From CAZQVN01 sp964596775 (lineage in GTDB: Bacteria; Eisenbacteria; RBG-16-71-46; JABDJR01; JAWXBZ01), in the NCBI GenBank assembly GCA_964596775.1, contig CAZQVN010000065.1, forward strand, positions 1 to 20,620: a DNA stretch of 20,620 bases. Reading direction: 5' to 3'. The notes below the pieces were generated by a model. That model ran no database searches, had not been told where the DNA came from, and saw only the letters and a list, made by a program, of their open reading frames with translations. Below are positions 1 to 5,656 of this stretch, in pieces. The translations under genes and the position numbers were made by a program. How positions within the stretch are numbered: position 1 is the first letter of the stretch; each line of letters begins with the position of its first letter.

Positions 1-893
1 TTGATCCGGCTCCACGTGGCGGCCTCCACCGGCGACGTGCCCGGCAGGACCGGCGAACCGGCCTCGATCCAGGCGGAATACCAGAGTGAGGCGATCGCCA
101 GCGACGACTGCCCCACCCAGAGCACGGTTTCCTGGCCGAGTTCCTCCCAGAGTACCGCGTAGTACGCGTCGCTCGACGTGCTGCCGCCGGCGGCCGAACG
201 GGCCGTCCGGTCCGCGGCGAGGATCCGCGCCACGCCGGGGTACTGAATGTCGATCCAGGCGAACGTCGCGTCCAGCGGATCGGCCACGGCCAATGCAGCC
301 CCGCCCAGCGGCCGGAACGCGCCGAGGTTCCGCCCCGTCATCCGCGTTTCGTAGCGGGAATGGATTCCGTTCTGCCCGGAGAGCTGTCCGTCGAAGTTGT
401 TCGTGAGATGAAGCGGCTGGTGCAGGTCGCCGGCGTAGTGCCCGATGTCGGCGGCCACGTTCACCGCCCCGGTCCAGTCCCCCGCCGTGAAACGATCGAC
501 GAGGCGGCGGTACTCCTCCTCGAGCGCCCACGGGCCGATGCCGTTCCCCTCCACGCGGCTCGTTCCGTAGCGCGACTTCATGGCCGCCAGCGTGCGGGGC
601 AGCGTGCCGGTGAAAAACTCCGGGTAGTCGTCGATGTTGATGTAGTGGCGGATGTTCTCCCCGTCCACGCAGCATTTGCGCTCGTCGGCCTCGACGGCCC
701 GGGCCTCGAGGGTAACCGCCCACTGCCCGAACGCCGCGAAGTCGGCCGGCAGGTTCGAGACCGCCTGTTTGTTGATGAGCCGATGGATCGTGTAGCCCCA
801 GGCGTGCGCCGGCGGGACCGCCGCGATGATACAGGCGCCGGCGAGAAGGGTGGCGAGCACCAGCGGGCACCGAAACCTCCTAGAACGCTTCAT
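1..893 (-). CDS. Secreted S1/P1-type nuclease (zinc-dependent), C-terminus missing
   Basis: The frame is open from the ATG at 893 to the left edge of the window (297 codons seen), so the C-terminus is missing. Residues 1-31 form a signal peptide with a basic start, a hydrophobic core and an AHA cleavage site. The mature protein would begin with W32 (WGYTIH). In S1/P1 nucleases and the related PC-PLC fold the N-terminal Trp itself binds zinc. Other family ligands are visible: H37, H83 in RHYINIDDY, and HYAGDLHQPLH at 152-162 (H152, D156, H162). NGIHSRYET follows at 175-183 with H178 and E182. The likely role is an exported three-zinc phosphodiesterase that degrades single-stranded nucleic acid or nucleotides in the periplasm or outside the cell. 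Its start codon lies inside the end of murB (14-base overlap) behind a GGGG stretch, so it is probably translated after murB. A phospholipase C-like activity cannot be excluded from the fold alone. Confidence 0.85.
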   Translation of the reverse strand, partial: MKRSRRFRCPLVLATLLAGACIIAAVPPAHAWGYTIHRLINKQAVSNLPADFAAFGQWAVTLEARAVEADERKCCVDGENIRHYINIDDYPEFFTGTLPRTLAAMKSRYGTSRVEGNGIGPWALEEEYRRLVDRFTAGDWTGAVNVAADIGHYAGDLHQPLHLTNNFDGQLSGQNGIHSRYETRMTGRNLGAFRPLGGAALAVADPLDATFAWIDIQYPGVARILAADRTARSAAGGSTSSDAYYAVLWEELGQETVLWVGQSSLAIASLWYSAWIEAGSPVLPGTSPVEAATWSRI

Positions 894-1923
894 CGAACCC
901 CAGGAACACCGGCTCCGGCCTGAGCTCCACGCCGAAGCGATCCCGGACGGCGTCCCGGACCTCGCGGGCCAGGTCGAAGATCTCCCGGGCGGTGGCGTTG
1001 TCCTGATTCGTCAGGGCGAGCACGTGCCTCGAGGAGAGGCCGGCGCCTCCTCGGCGGTGACCGCGGCGGAAGCCGGCCGCCTCGATGAGGCGCGCCGCGG
1101 ACAGCTTGACCTGCCCCGCGCCGGCCGGGTGGGCGGCCAGGTCCACGCCGGCCCTGCCGGCGACGTCGTCCGCCGCGGCGGCCGGGAGGATCGGGTTCTT
1201 GAAGAACGATCCGGCGCTCCGCGTGTCGGGATTGCCGGCCTCGATCACCATGGCCTTGCCGGCGCGGATGGCCAGGACGGCGGCGCGCGTTGCGGCGAGC
1301 GTCGGCGGCCCGGCGTGCCCGGCGAACGCCTCGACGAGGTCGCGGTAGACGAGATGCGCGGCCCCGCCGGGAGTCAGGGCGTACGTCACCCGGGTGACGA
1401 TGTAGCGGTCGCGCCGCGTCGTGTTGAACATGCTGGTCCGATAGGCGAACCCGCAGGCGGCGCGGTCGAGGTCCGTGAAGGCGCCGGCATCGCGGTCGAA
1501 CGCGCGGACGGTCCGGATCGTTTCCGAAACCTCCTGGCCGTAGGCGCCCACGTTCTGGATCGGAGTGCCGCCGACGGAGCCGGGGATGCCGGACAGGCAC
1601 TCGACGCCGGCGAGGTTCCGCTCCACGCACCACGCCGCGAACTCGTCCCAGGAAACGCCCGCGCCGGCGGAGACGACGGGCGCGTCCCCGTCACGCTCGA
1701 TTCCGGCGATCATCACCCGGAGGACGACCCCCGCGAACCCCTCGTCGGCCACCAGCAGGTTGCTGCCGCCGCCGAGGACGAAGAGCGGCAGCCCGCGCTC
1801 CGTCGCGAAAGTGGCGCCCGCCGCGATGTCCGATTCGGTCCGCGCCTCCAGAAAATGCCGGGCCGGGCCGCCCACGCCGAACGTGGTGAACGGGGCCAGG
1901 GGGACGTACTCGCGCGGTTTCAT
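880..1923 (-). CDS. murB: UDP-N-acetylenolpyruvoylglucosamine reductase (MurB)
   Basis: 347 residues, normal for the family. MurB is the cytoplasmic FAD enzyme that reduces UDP-GlcNAc-enolpyruvate to UDP-MurNAc with NADPH, the second committed step of peptidoglycan synthesis. The FAD-binding (PCMH-type) half carries VLGGGSNLLVAD at 49-60 and SGIPGSVGGTPIQNVGAYG at 111-129. Substrate-binding YR is at 161-162 in CGFAYRTSMF. The catalytic serine motif GSFFKNP is at 238-244 (S239). The C-terminal glutamate motif lies in ELRPEPVFLGF. The PIQNVGAYGQE and YRTSMF patterns match type I (E. coli-like) MurB rather than the shorter type II. No other mur or division genes are nearby, so the gene has left the usual mur cluster. 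The start ATG at 1923 gives the expected N-terminus (PLAPFTTFGVGGPA). Confidence 0.96.
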   Translation of the reverse strand: MKPREYVPLAPFTTFGVGGPARHFLEARTESDIAAGATFATERGLPLFVLGGGSNLLVADEGFAGVVLRVMIAGIERDGDAPVVSAGAGVSWDEFAAWCVERNLAGVECLSGIPGSVGGTPIQNVGAYGQEVSETIRTVRAFDRDAGAFTDLDRAACGFAYRTSMFNTTRRDRYIVTRVTYALTPGGAAHLVYRDLVEAFAGHAGPPTLAATRAAVLAIRAGKAMVIEAGNPDTRSAGSFFKNPILPAAAADDVAGRAGVDLAAHPAGAGQVKLSAARLIEAAGFRRGHRRGGAGLSSRHVLALTNQDNATAREIFDLAREVRDAVRDRFGVELRPEPVFLGFDEAF

Positions 1924-1949
1924 GTGCGGGAGAGTAGCACGGAGGACGC

Positions 1950-1978
1950 TGGAGATCGCACGGGATAAGGCTTACACT
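1950..1978 (+). promoter_or_regulatory. Candidate promoter of the dodecin operon
   Basis: TGGAGA (1950-1955), a 17-base spacer and TACACT (1973-1978) resemble sigma-70 -35/-10 boxes at 4/6 matches each. They lie about 30 bases upstream of the dodecin start, in the 85-base gap between divergent murB and dodecin. The spacing and location are right, but the match is by eye only. Confidence 0.35.
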
Positions 1979-2008
1979 CGCTGTCCAACCCAAACAGGAG
2001 GACCGCCC

Positions 2009-2218
2009 ATGTCGGATCACGTCTACAAGAAGACCGAAATCATCGGCTCGTCCACGGTCGGGATCGAGGATGCCATCCAGAAGGCGGTGGCCCGGGCCTC
2101 GAAGACCGTTCGGAACATGCGCTGGTTCGAGGTCGTCGAAACGCGCGGCCAGATCGAAAACCAGAAGATCGCCCATTGGCAGGTGACGCTGAAAATCGGC
2201 TTCACGCTGGAGCCCTGA
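2009..2218 (+). CDS. Dodecin, flavin-binding protein
   Basis: A 69-residue protein that aligns along its whole length with dodecins: YKKTEIIGSSTVGIEDAIQ at 6-24, then RASKTVRNMRWFEVVETRG at 29-47 and WQVTLKIGFTLE at the end. W39 is the aromatic residue that stacks on the isoalloxazine rings in the dodecamer. Dodecins form hollow 12-mers that store or buffer FMN, riboflavin or lumichrome and limit flavin phototoxicity. The ORF open upstream of this point overlaps murB. The correct start is the ATG at 2009, placed 7 bases after a strong AGGAGG (1996-2001). It is the first gene of a three-gene operon with the MOSC protein (5-base gap) and the ferredoxin. Confidence 0.95.
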   Translation: MSDHVYKKTEIIGSSTVGIEDAIQKAVARASKTVRNMRWFEVVETRGQIENQKIAHWQVTLKIGFTLEP

Positions 2219-2223
2219 TCTTC

Positions 2224-2691
2224 ATGGCGGACCACGCCCGGACCGGGCGGCTGCTCGGCATCGGCACGGTGGCGTCGCCCGGGGCGCCGATGGTCACGCA
2301 TACGGAGATCGCCGTGGAGCAGGCCACCGGCCTTCCCGGTGATTGCCGGGGCCGGTCGCGCCGCCGCAAGGTGACGGTGCTCTCCCGCGAATCGTGGGCG
2401 GCGGCGTGCGCGCAGCTCGGCGCCGACCTCCCCTGGATGACCCGGCGGGCCAACCTGTTCATCGAGGGTCCGGACCTCCGGGACTCGAAGGGACGGCACC
2501 TCCGGATCGGAAGCGTGATACTGGAGATCACCGGCGAGACCCGGCCGTGCAGCAACATGGACGATCAGCACACGGGGCTGCGCGAAGCATTGATCCCCGA
2601 CTGGCGCGGCGGAGTGACCGCCATCATCGTCGCGCCGGGGACTATCGGGATTGGAGACGATGTCCGGCTCGAAGCGGAAGAAAAAGTCTGA
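2224..2691 (+). CDS. MOSC domain-containing protein
   Basis: 155 residues from the ATG at 2224, with GGAG at 2209-2212 in the preceding stop region. An in-frame extension further upstream would run inside dodecin and is rejected. MOSC domains are the beta-strand-rich sulfur-carrier modules found at the C-terminus of molybdenum cofactor sulfurases and in stand-alone proteins such as YiiM. The hallmarks are GLPGDCRGRSRRRKVTVLSRE at 36-56 in two parts (GDxRG, then RKVTVLS), NLFIEG near 77-82, IGSVILEITGETRPC at 95-109 with the conserved cysteine C109, and GVTAIIV...GTIGIGDDV at the end. The cysteine would carry persulfide sulfur. No molybdenum enzyme lies in the window, so the target is unknown. 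The next gene starts 32 bases inside this one. Confidence 0.88.
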   Translation: MADHARTGRLLGIGTVASPGAPMVTHTEIAVEQATGLPGDCRGRSRRRKVTVLSRESWAAACAQLGADLPWMTRRANLFIEGPDLRDSKGRHLRIGSVILEITGETRPCSNMDDQHTGLREALIPDWRGGVTAIIVAPGTIGIGDDVRLEAEEKV

Positions 2692-3082
2692 ACGCATGAA
2701 CGCGAACGACGCGGAACTGAACGCCAAGGCGGAGTCGCTGGGGATCGGAAACGCCCGGCGTCACATCGTCCTCTGCAGCGACCAGGACAAGCCGAAGTGC
2801 GCCCCCCGCGAGGCCACGAACGAAGCCTGGAAGTACCTGAAGCGCCGCCTCAAGGAACTCGATCTCGTCGACGGCGGCGGCGTCCTCCGCACGAAGGCGC
2901 ACTGTCTGCAGGTGTGCCTGCGCGGCCCGATCGCCGTGGTGTACCCCGAAGGAGTCTGGTACCACTCGTGCGGCCCGGAGGTGCTGGAGCGGATCATCCA
3001 GGAGCATCTGATCGGCGGAAAAGTCGTCGAGGAGTTTGTGATCGTTCGGAATGCTCTGGGGGTGCCTGAGGGTGGGCTCTGA
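2660..3082 (+). CDS. 2Fe-2S thioredoxin-like ferredoxin
   Basis: 140 residues. The body matches the thioredoxin-fold 2Fe-2S ferredoxins (Aquifex and cyanobacterial type). HIVLCSDQDKPKC holds C39 and C47, TKAHCLQVC holds C82 and C86, and the usual helix GPEVLERIIQEHLIGGK follows. C104 is an extra cysteine in YHSCGPE. These small soluble proteins carry one 2Fe-2S cluster and act as electron carriers. The N-terminus is unusually long and lysine-rich (SGSKRKKKSER). The ATG at 2660 has GGAG 3 bases upstream and overlaps the MOSC gene by 32 bases. The next ATG at 2698 would remove both the basic stretch and the overlap, and is a real alternative. The gene closes the dodecin-MOSC-ferredoxin operon and points toward a convergent HAD gene. 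Confidence 0.88.
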   Translation: MSGSKRKKKSERMNANDAELNAKAESLGIGNARRHIVLCSDQDKPKCAPREATNEAWKYLKRRLKELDLVDGGGVLRTKAHCLQVCLRGPIAVVYPEGVWYHSCGPEVLERIIQEHLIGGKVVEEFVIVRNALGVPEGGL

Positions 3083-3101
3083 GGACCTAGTTCCTTGGCC
3101 C

Positions 3102-3160
3102 GCCCTGCCGGTGATCCATCATCCCACTCGGGGCACGCTTCGGCGCCTGCAGCCGGTACT
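3102..3160 (-). repeat. Truncated third copy of the structured repeat
   Basis: Bases 3102-3133 match the left arm of the adjacent full element with about 27 of 32 identical, and CACGCTTC of the core follows at once. Similarity then fades by about 3160. The identical 14 bases GCCCGCCCTGCCGG recur exactly 64 bases later at the start of the full copy. In the proposed RNA orientation this is the last third of an element, with its 5' part missing. Confidence 0.6.
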
Positions 3161-3165
3161 GGCCC

Positions 3166-3309
3166 GCCCTGCCGGCAGTCCATCCTCCCATTCGGGGCAC
3201 GCTTCGCCGGCACTTCCTGTGCCGGCGGCTCGGCGTCCGCTCACTCCGCCATCCATGGCTCCGTTCGCTCCCGACGGCCCCTCATGGGAGGATGGACCGC
3301 CGGCAGGGC
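3166..3309 (-). repeat. Structured palindromic element, copy A
   Basis: A 144-base imperfect palindrome between the convergent ferredoxin and HAD genes, ending 3 bases from the HAD stop codon. Arms 3166-3197 and 3278-3309 pair over 32 positions: 29 Watson-Crick, one G-U wobble and one tandem G-A, when read on the minus strand. The 80-base core (3198-3277) holds a perfect 8-bp hairpin at 3206-3226 (GCCGGCAC / GTGCCGGC, 5-base loop). It also holds a smaller hairpin around 3243-3264 built on GCCA / TGGC. The core is 75/80 identical to that of copy B, which lies inverted at 4048-4189. There is no T-tract, so it is not a standard terminator, though it may still limit read-through between the convergent genes. 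I find no ORF worth keeping in it. The strand given is the one on which the non-canonical pairs are G-U and G-A. Confidence 0.85.
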
Positions 3310-3312
3310 TGC

Positions 3313-4020
3313 TCAGGAGCCGGCCATCAGGCTTTCTATTGTGTTCAAAACCTCTTTGCCTGACAGGTCTTCCAGGAGGAGGTCCGGGTTTGAGGTGGCC
3401 AGTTCAGATGCTGAAACGCCACCGGTTGTTACGGCGAGGGTTCTGAATCCGTTCACGGCGCCGCAGTGGACGTCGTGGACGGTGTCACCGATGACGAGGA
3501 CGTCTTCCGGGGGGATGCTCCGGCCGGCGATGACTTCGAACTTGCGGCGGGCGATGCGGGCGATCTCGGGGCGGTCCTCGGCGTCGCTGCCGAAACCTCC
3601 GGCGGCAAAGTAGCGGTTCAGGTCGAACGGCTCCAGCTTGATCCGCGCTCCGGCCTCGATGTTGCCGGTCAGGAGACCGAGCGTCATCCCCTTCCGTTCC
3701 TCGATGGCTTCCAGCAACCCCGGCAACCCGGGGCACAACTGCGCGGGAAACGCCTCGGACACGTTGACCTTGAGATGGCGCAGATACGTTTCGAACACCG
3801 CCTCGAAGGAATCGGCCAGCGTCTCCTCCGGGATCCCGCAGTTGTGCGCCATGGCCCGCACGATCACCGGGTCCGTCCGCCCGTTGAGTTCGATGCCCGC
3901 CATCTTCGCGGAAACGTCCGCGACACCGAACACCTCGACGAACGCCGCCTCGATGGCCTTCCGCCCCGCTCCACCCCCCCGGATCAGGGTCCCGTCGATG
4001 TCGAACAGAATCAGTTTCAT
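3313..4020 (-). CDS. HAD-superfamily phosphatase, phosphoglycolate phosphatase-like
   Basis: 235 residues. All four HAD motifs are present. Motif I is FDIDGT at 6-11 (nucleophile D7, acid/base D9), motif II is LLTGN with T118, motif III is probably K128 (RIKLEPF), and motif IV is VIGDTVHDV at 177-184 with D179 and D183. A helical C1-type cap lies between motifs I and II (about 15-95). The size and pattern match the phosphoglycolate phosphatase/Gph-like branch, which hydrolyses small phosphorylated metabolites. The exact substrate cannot be read from sequence. It is the last gene on this strand after the Rieske ferredoxin, separated by 194 bases that contain repeat copy B. Copy A lies just beyond its stop. 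A GAGGGGG stretch sits about 13 bases before the ATG, a rather distant ribosome site. Confidence 0.88.
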   Translation of the reverse strand: MKLILFDIDGTLIRGGGAGRKAIEAAFVEVFGVADVSAKMAGIELNGRTDPVIVRAMAHNCGIPEETLADSFEAVFETYLRHLKVNVSEAFPAQLCPGLPGLLEAIEERKGMTLGLLTGNIEAGARIKLEPFDLNRYFAAGGFGSDAEDRPEIARIARRKFEVIAGRSIPPEDVLVIGDTVHDVHCGAVNGFRTLAVTTGGVSASELATSNPDLLLEDLSGKEVLNTIESLMAGS

Positions 4021-4047
4021 TGGTTGCGGTTTTCCCCCTCAGAGTAA

Positions 4048-4189
4048 GCCCGCCGGCGGTCCGTTTCTTTCCGAGGGGCCGTCGGGAGCGAGTGTAGCCA
4101 TGGATGGCGGAACGAGCGGACGCCGAGCCGCCGGCACAGGAAGTGCCGGCGAAGCGTGCCCCGAGGAAGGGAACGGACCGCCGGCGGGC
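4048..4189 (+). repeat. Structured palindromic element, copy B (inverted relative to A)
   Basis: A 142-base element in the gap between the Rieske and HAD genes, which are both on the minus strand. Arms 4048-4078 and 4159-4189 pair over 31 positions on the plus strand: 27 Watson-Crick, two T-G (G-U in RNA), and a tandem G-A at 4073-4074 with 4163-4164. The core (4079-4158) includes the perfect hairpin 4130-4137 / 4143-4150 with loop AGGAA. A second hairpin at 4092-4113 is built on GCCA/TGGC with GT/AC closing pairs. Compared with copy A, the middle of the outer stem is changed at 7 of 10 positions on one arm with matching changes on the other. If the operon is co-transcribed, this element lies in the leader of the HAD gene, in the opposite sense to the proposed RNA strand. 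Confidence 0.85.
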
Positions 4190-4214
4190 GACCTACCGGA
4201 ACAGCGGTGAAGAA

Positions 4215-4520
4215 TCAGACCTCGATAAAAACAGAATCCTCTTCGACGCGCACCGGAAATTTCCGGATGACCGCCGCGGGGTTCATCGTGCTCTGGCAGG
4301 TCGTCACATCGAATGCCCAGCCGTGCCAGGGGCAGACGATCGTGTTCCCTTCGAGATCCCCTTCGCCGATCGGACCGCCGCGGTGCGGGCAGATGTTCTC
4401 GATGGCGCTCAACTCTCCGGCGATGTAGCGGAGTACGATCGGCCGGTCGTCGACATCGATCACCTTGAGTCCGTCGGCGGGCACGTCGGCCACGCTGCAG
4501 ACCCGTCGCTCTTCGGCCAT
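4215..4520 (-). CDS. Rieske-type 2Fe-2S ferredoxin
   Basis: 101 residues, the size of the stand-alone Rieske ferredoxins (NirD/BphF-like). Cluster ligands are clear: CPHRG at 44-48 (C44, H46) and CPWHGW at 63-68 (C63, H66), spaced as in the family. There is no signal or membrane anchor, so it is a soluble electron carrier and not the bc1-complex subunit. Its ATG overlaps the stop of the A-type carrier gene by one base (TGATG), so the two are probably co-translated. That pairing makes the upstream carrier a plausible donor for the cluster, by inference. No oxygenase partner is encoded in the window. Confidence 0.92.
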   Translation of the reverse strand: MAEERRVCSVADVPADGLKVIDVDDRPIVLRYIAGELSAIENICPHRGGPIGEGDLEGNTIVCPWHGWAFDVTTCQSTMNPAAVIRKFPVRVEEDSVFIEV

Positions 4521-4894
4521 CAGTGCCCGCCGTCTCCGGCGGTGGCCGCGTCTTCCTTCGGCGCGTCTTCCTTGGCCGCGAACGACTGTCCGCAGCCGCA
4601 GGTGGACTCCGCCTGCGGGTTGTTGAAGCTGAACCCCGACCCGTACAGGTTGTCCGTGAAATCGATTTCCGTGTTTCCGATGAACGGGCGGGAGAGCTTG
4701 TCCACGAAGATCTTGACGTCGCCGTAGTCGTAGATCTTGTCGCCCGGCTTCGACTCTTTTTCGAACGTGAGGTTGTAGTTGAACCCGGAGCAGCCGCCGC
4801 CGGTCACGCCGATCCGCAGCTGAACATCTCCCAGGTTGTTGTCCTGAATGAGTTTCCGAACATGGGCCTTGGCCCGATCCGTGATGGTTATCAT
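4520..4894 (-). CDS. A-type iron-sulfur carrier protein (IscA/ErpA/SufA family)
   Basis: 124 residues from the ATG at 4894, chosen over an upstream in-frame start at 4945 because GGAGGT (4903-4908) lies 8 bases before it and the protein then begins at the family N-terminus (MITITDRAKAHV). The three cluster-binding cysteines are C35 in GGGCSGF and C99/C101 in STCGCGQSF. The NPQAESTCGCG ending resembles ErpA more than IscA. The protein receives and passes 4Fe-4S or 2Fe-2S clusters to apo-targets in the cytoplasm. An unusual acidic/alanine tail of about 19 residues (KEDAPKEDAATAGDGGH) extends beyond the normal end. It lies 63 bases after ubiE and overlaps the Rieske ferredoxin gene. Confidence 0.92.
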   Translation of the reverse strand: MITITDRAKAHVRKLIQDNNLGDVQLRIGVTGGGCSGFNYNLTFEKESKPGDKIYDYGDVKIFVDKLSRPFIGNTEIDFTDNLYGSGFSFNNPQAESTCGCGQSFAAKEDAPKEDAATAGDGGH

Positions 4895-4902
4895 TGTTTC
4901 GT

Positions 4903-4908
4903 ACCTCC
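4903..4908 (-). promoter_or_regulatory. Ribosome binding site deciding the A-type carrier start
   Basis: GGAGGT on the minus strand, 8 bases from the ATG at 4894. It favours this start over the longer in-frame alternative at 4945. Confidence 0.75.
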
Positions 4909-4957
4909 GGACTCCAGTATACCCCAAGCCCCGCGGGAGGCTCAAGTTTCGGCCGTG

Positions 4958-5656
4958 TTAACGCTCGCTGACGTAAAGAGTTACGATGCCGAAGGTGAGC
5001 CGCTCGAACCGCGAGACCCGAAAGCCCGCCGCGCCGGCCAGGGTGGTGAACTCCCCCGGAGAGGGGAACCGCCGCACCGAGTCGGGCAGGTAGTCGTAGG
5101 CGTGCCGGTTTCCGGAGATCAGGCCGCCGATCACCGGAAGCATGTGCCGGAAGTAGAAGAAGTAGAGCGCGCGGAAGAACCGGTTCGGCGGGATGCCGAA
5201 TTCGAGGATCGCGAGGCGCGCCCCGGGTTTCAGGACCCGCGCGATCTCCCCGAGCGCCCTGGCGCGGTCCACCACGTTCCGGATGCCGAACGCGATCAAC
5301 GCGCCGTCCATGGAGGCGTCCGGGAGCGGCAGGCTTTCGGCGTCGCCGAGTCCGAACAGCATTGCCGCGTCGCTTCCGCGGCGGCGCGACTTGTGATGCC
5401 CGATCCGCACCATCTCCCGGGCCACGTCGAGGCCGACGACGCGGATCGATTCATGGTCGAGCGCGGCGAAGCCGAAATCGCCGGTGCCGGTGCAGAGATC
5501 GAGGATCACGTGCCCCGACTCGAGGTCGAGCGCCGAGATCGCCTTCCGGCGCCAGCCGCCGTCGAGCCCCGCCGAGAGGACGCGGTTCAGCAGGTCGTAG
5601 CGCCGGGCGATGGAGTCGAACATGGCCGGGCCGCCGTCCCGGTGACGGGTGCTCAT
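4958..5656 (-). CDS. ubiE: UbiE/MenG-type quinone C-methyltransferase
   Basis: 232 residues. UbiE/MenG transfers a methyl group from S-adenosylmethionine to demethylmenaquinone (and, in some bacteria, to a ubiquinone precursor). The family N-terminal signature is FDSIARRYDLLNRVLSAGLD at 13-32, followed by WRRKAI. SAM motif I is ILDLCTGTGDF at 51-61. The motif around 118-127 is GALIAFGIRN, and the second signature, VLKPGARLAILEFG, is at 141-154. YFFYFRHMLPVIGGLISGN at 165-183 is also typical. The same frame stays open far upstream, but only this part resembles a protein family. The ATG at 5656 overlaps the asparaginase stop by 4 bases (ATGA), with GGGGAGG immediately before it, so it is translationally coupled. 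The sequence alone does not separate the menaquinone from the ubiquinone role. Confidence 0.93.
   Translation of the reverse strand: MSTRHRDGGPAMFDSIARRYDLLNRVLSAGLDGGWRRKAISALDLESGHVILDLCTGTGDFGFAALDHESIRVVGLDVAREMVRIGHHKSRRRGSDAAMLFGLGDAESLPLPDASMDGALIAFGIRNVVDRARALGEIARVLKPGARLAILEFGIPPNRFFRALYFFYFRHMLPVIGGLISGNRHAYDYLPDSVRRFPSPGEFTTLAGAAGFRVSRFERLTFGIVTLYVSER

Noticed and set aside
826..1968. A 380-codon plus-strand ORF opposite murB
   Set aside because: Antisense shadow of murB; low-complexity composition and no family match.
3166..3309. Copy A as an ordinary bidirectional terminator for the convergent genes
   Set aside because: No T-tract on either side, and the conserved 80-base core and second copy between co-directional genes do not fit a terminator.
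3051..3446. ORFs running through the repeat copy A
   Set aside because: They have no ribosome site and exist only because the repeat lacks stops in some frames.
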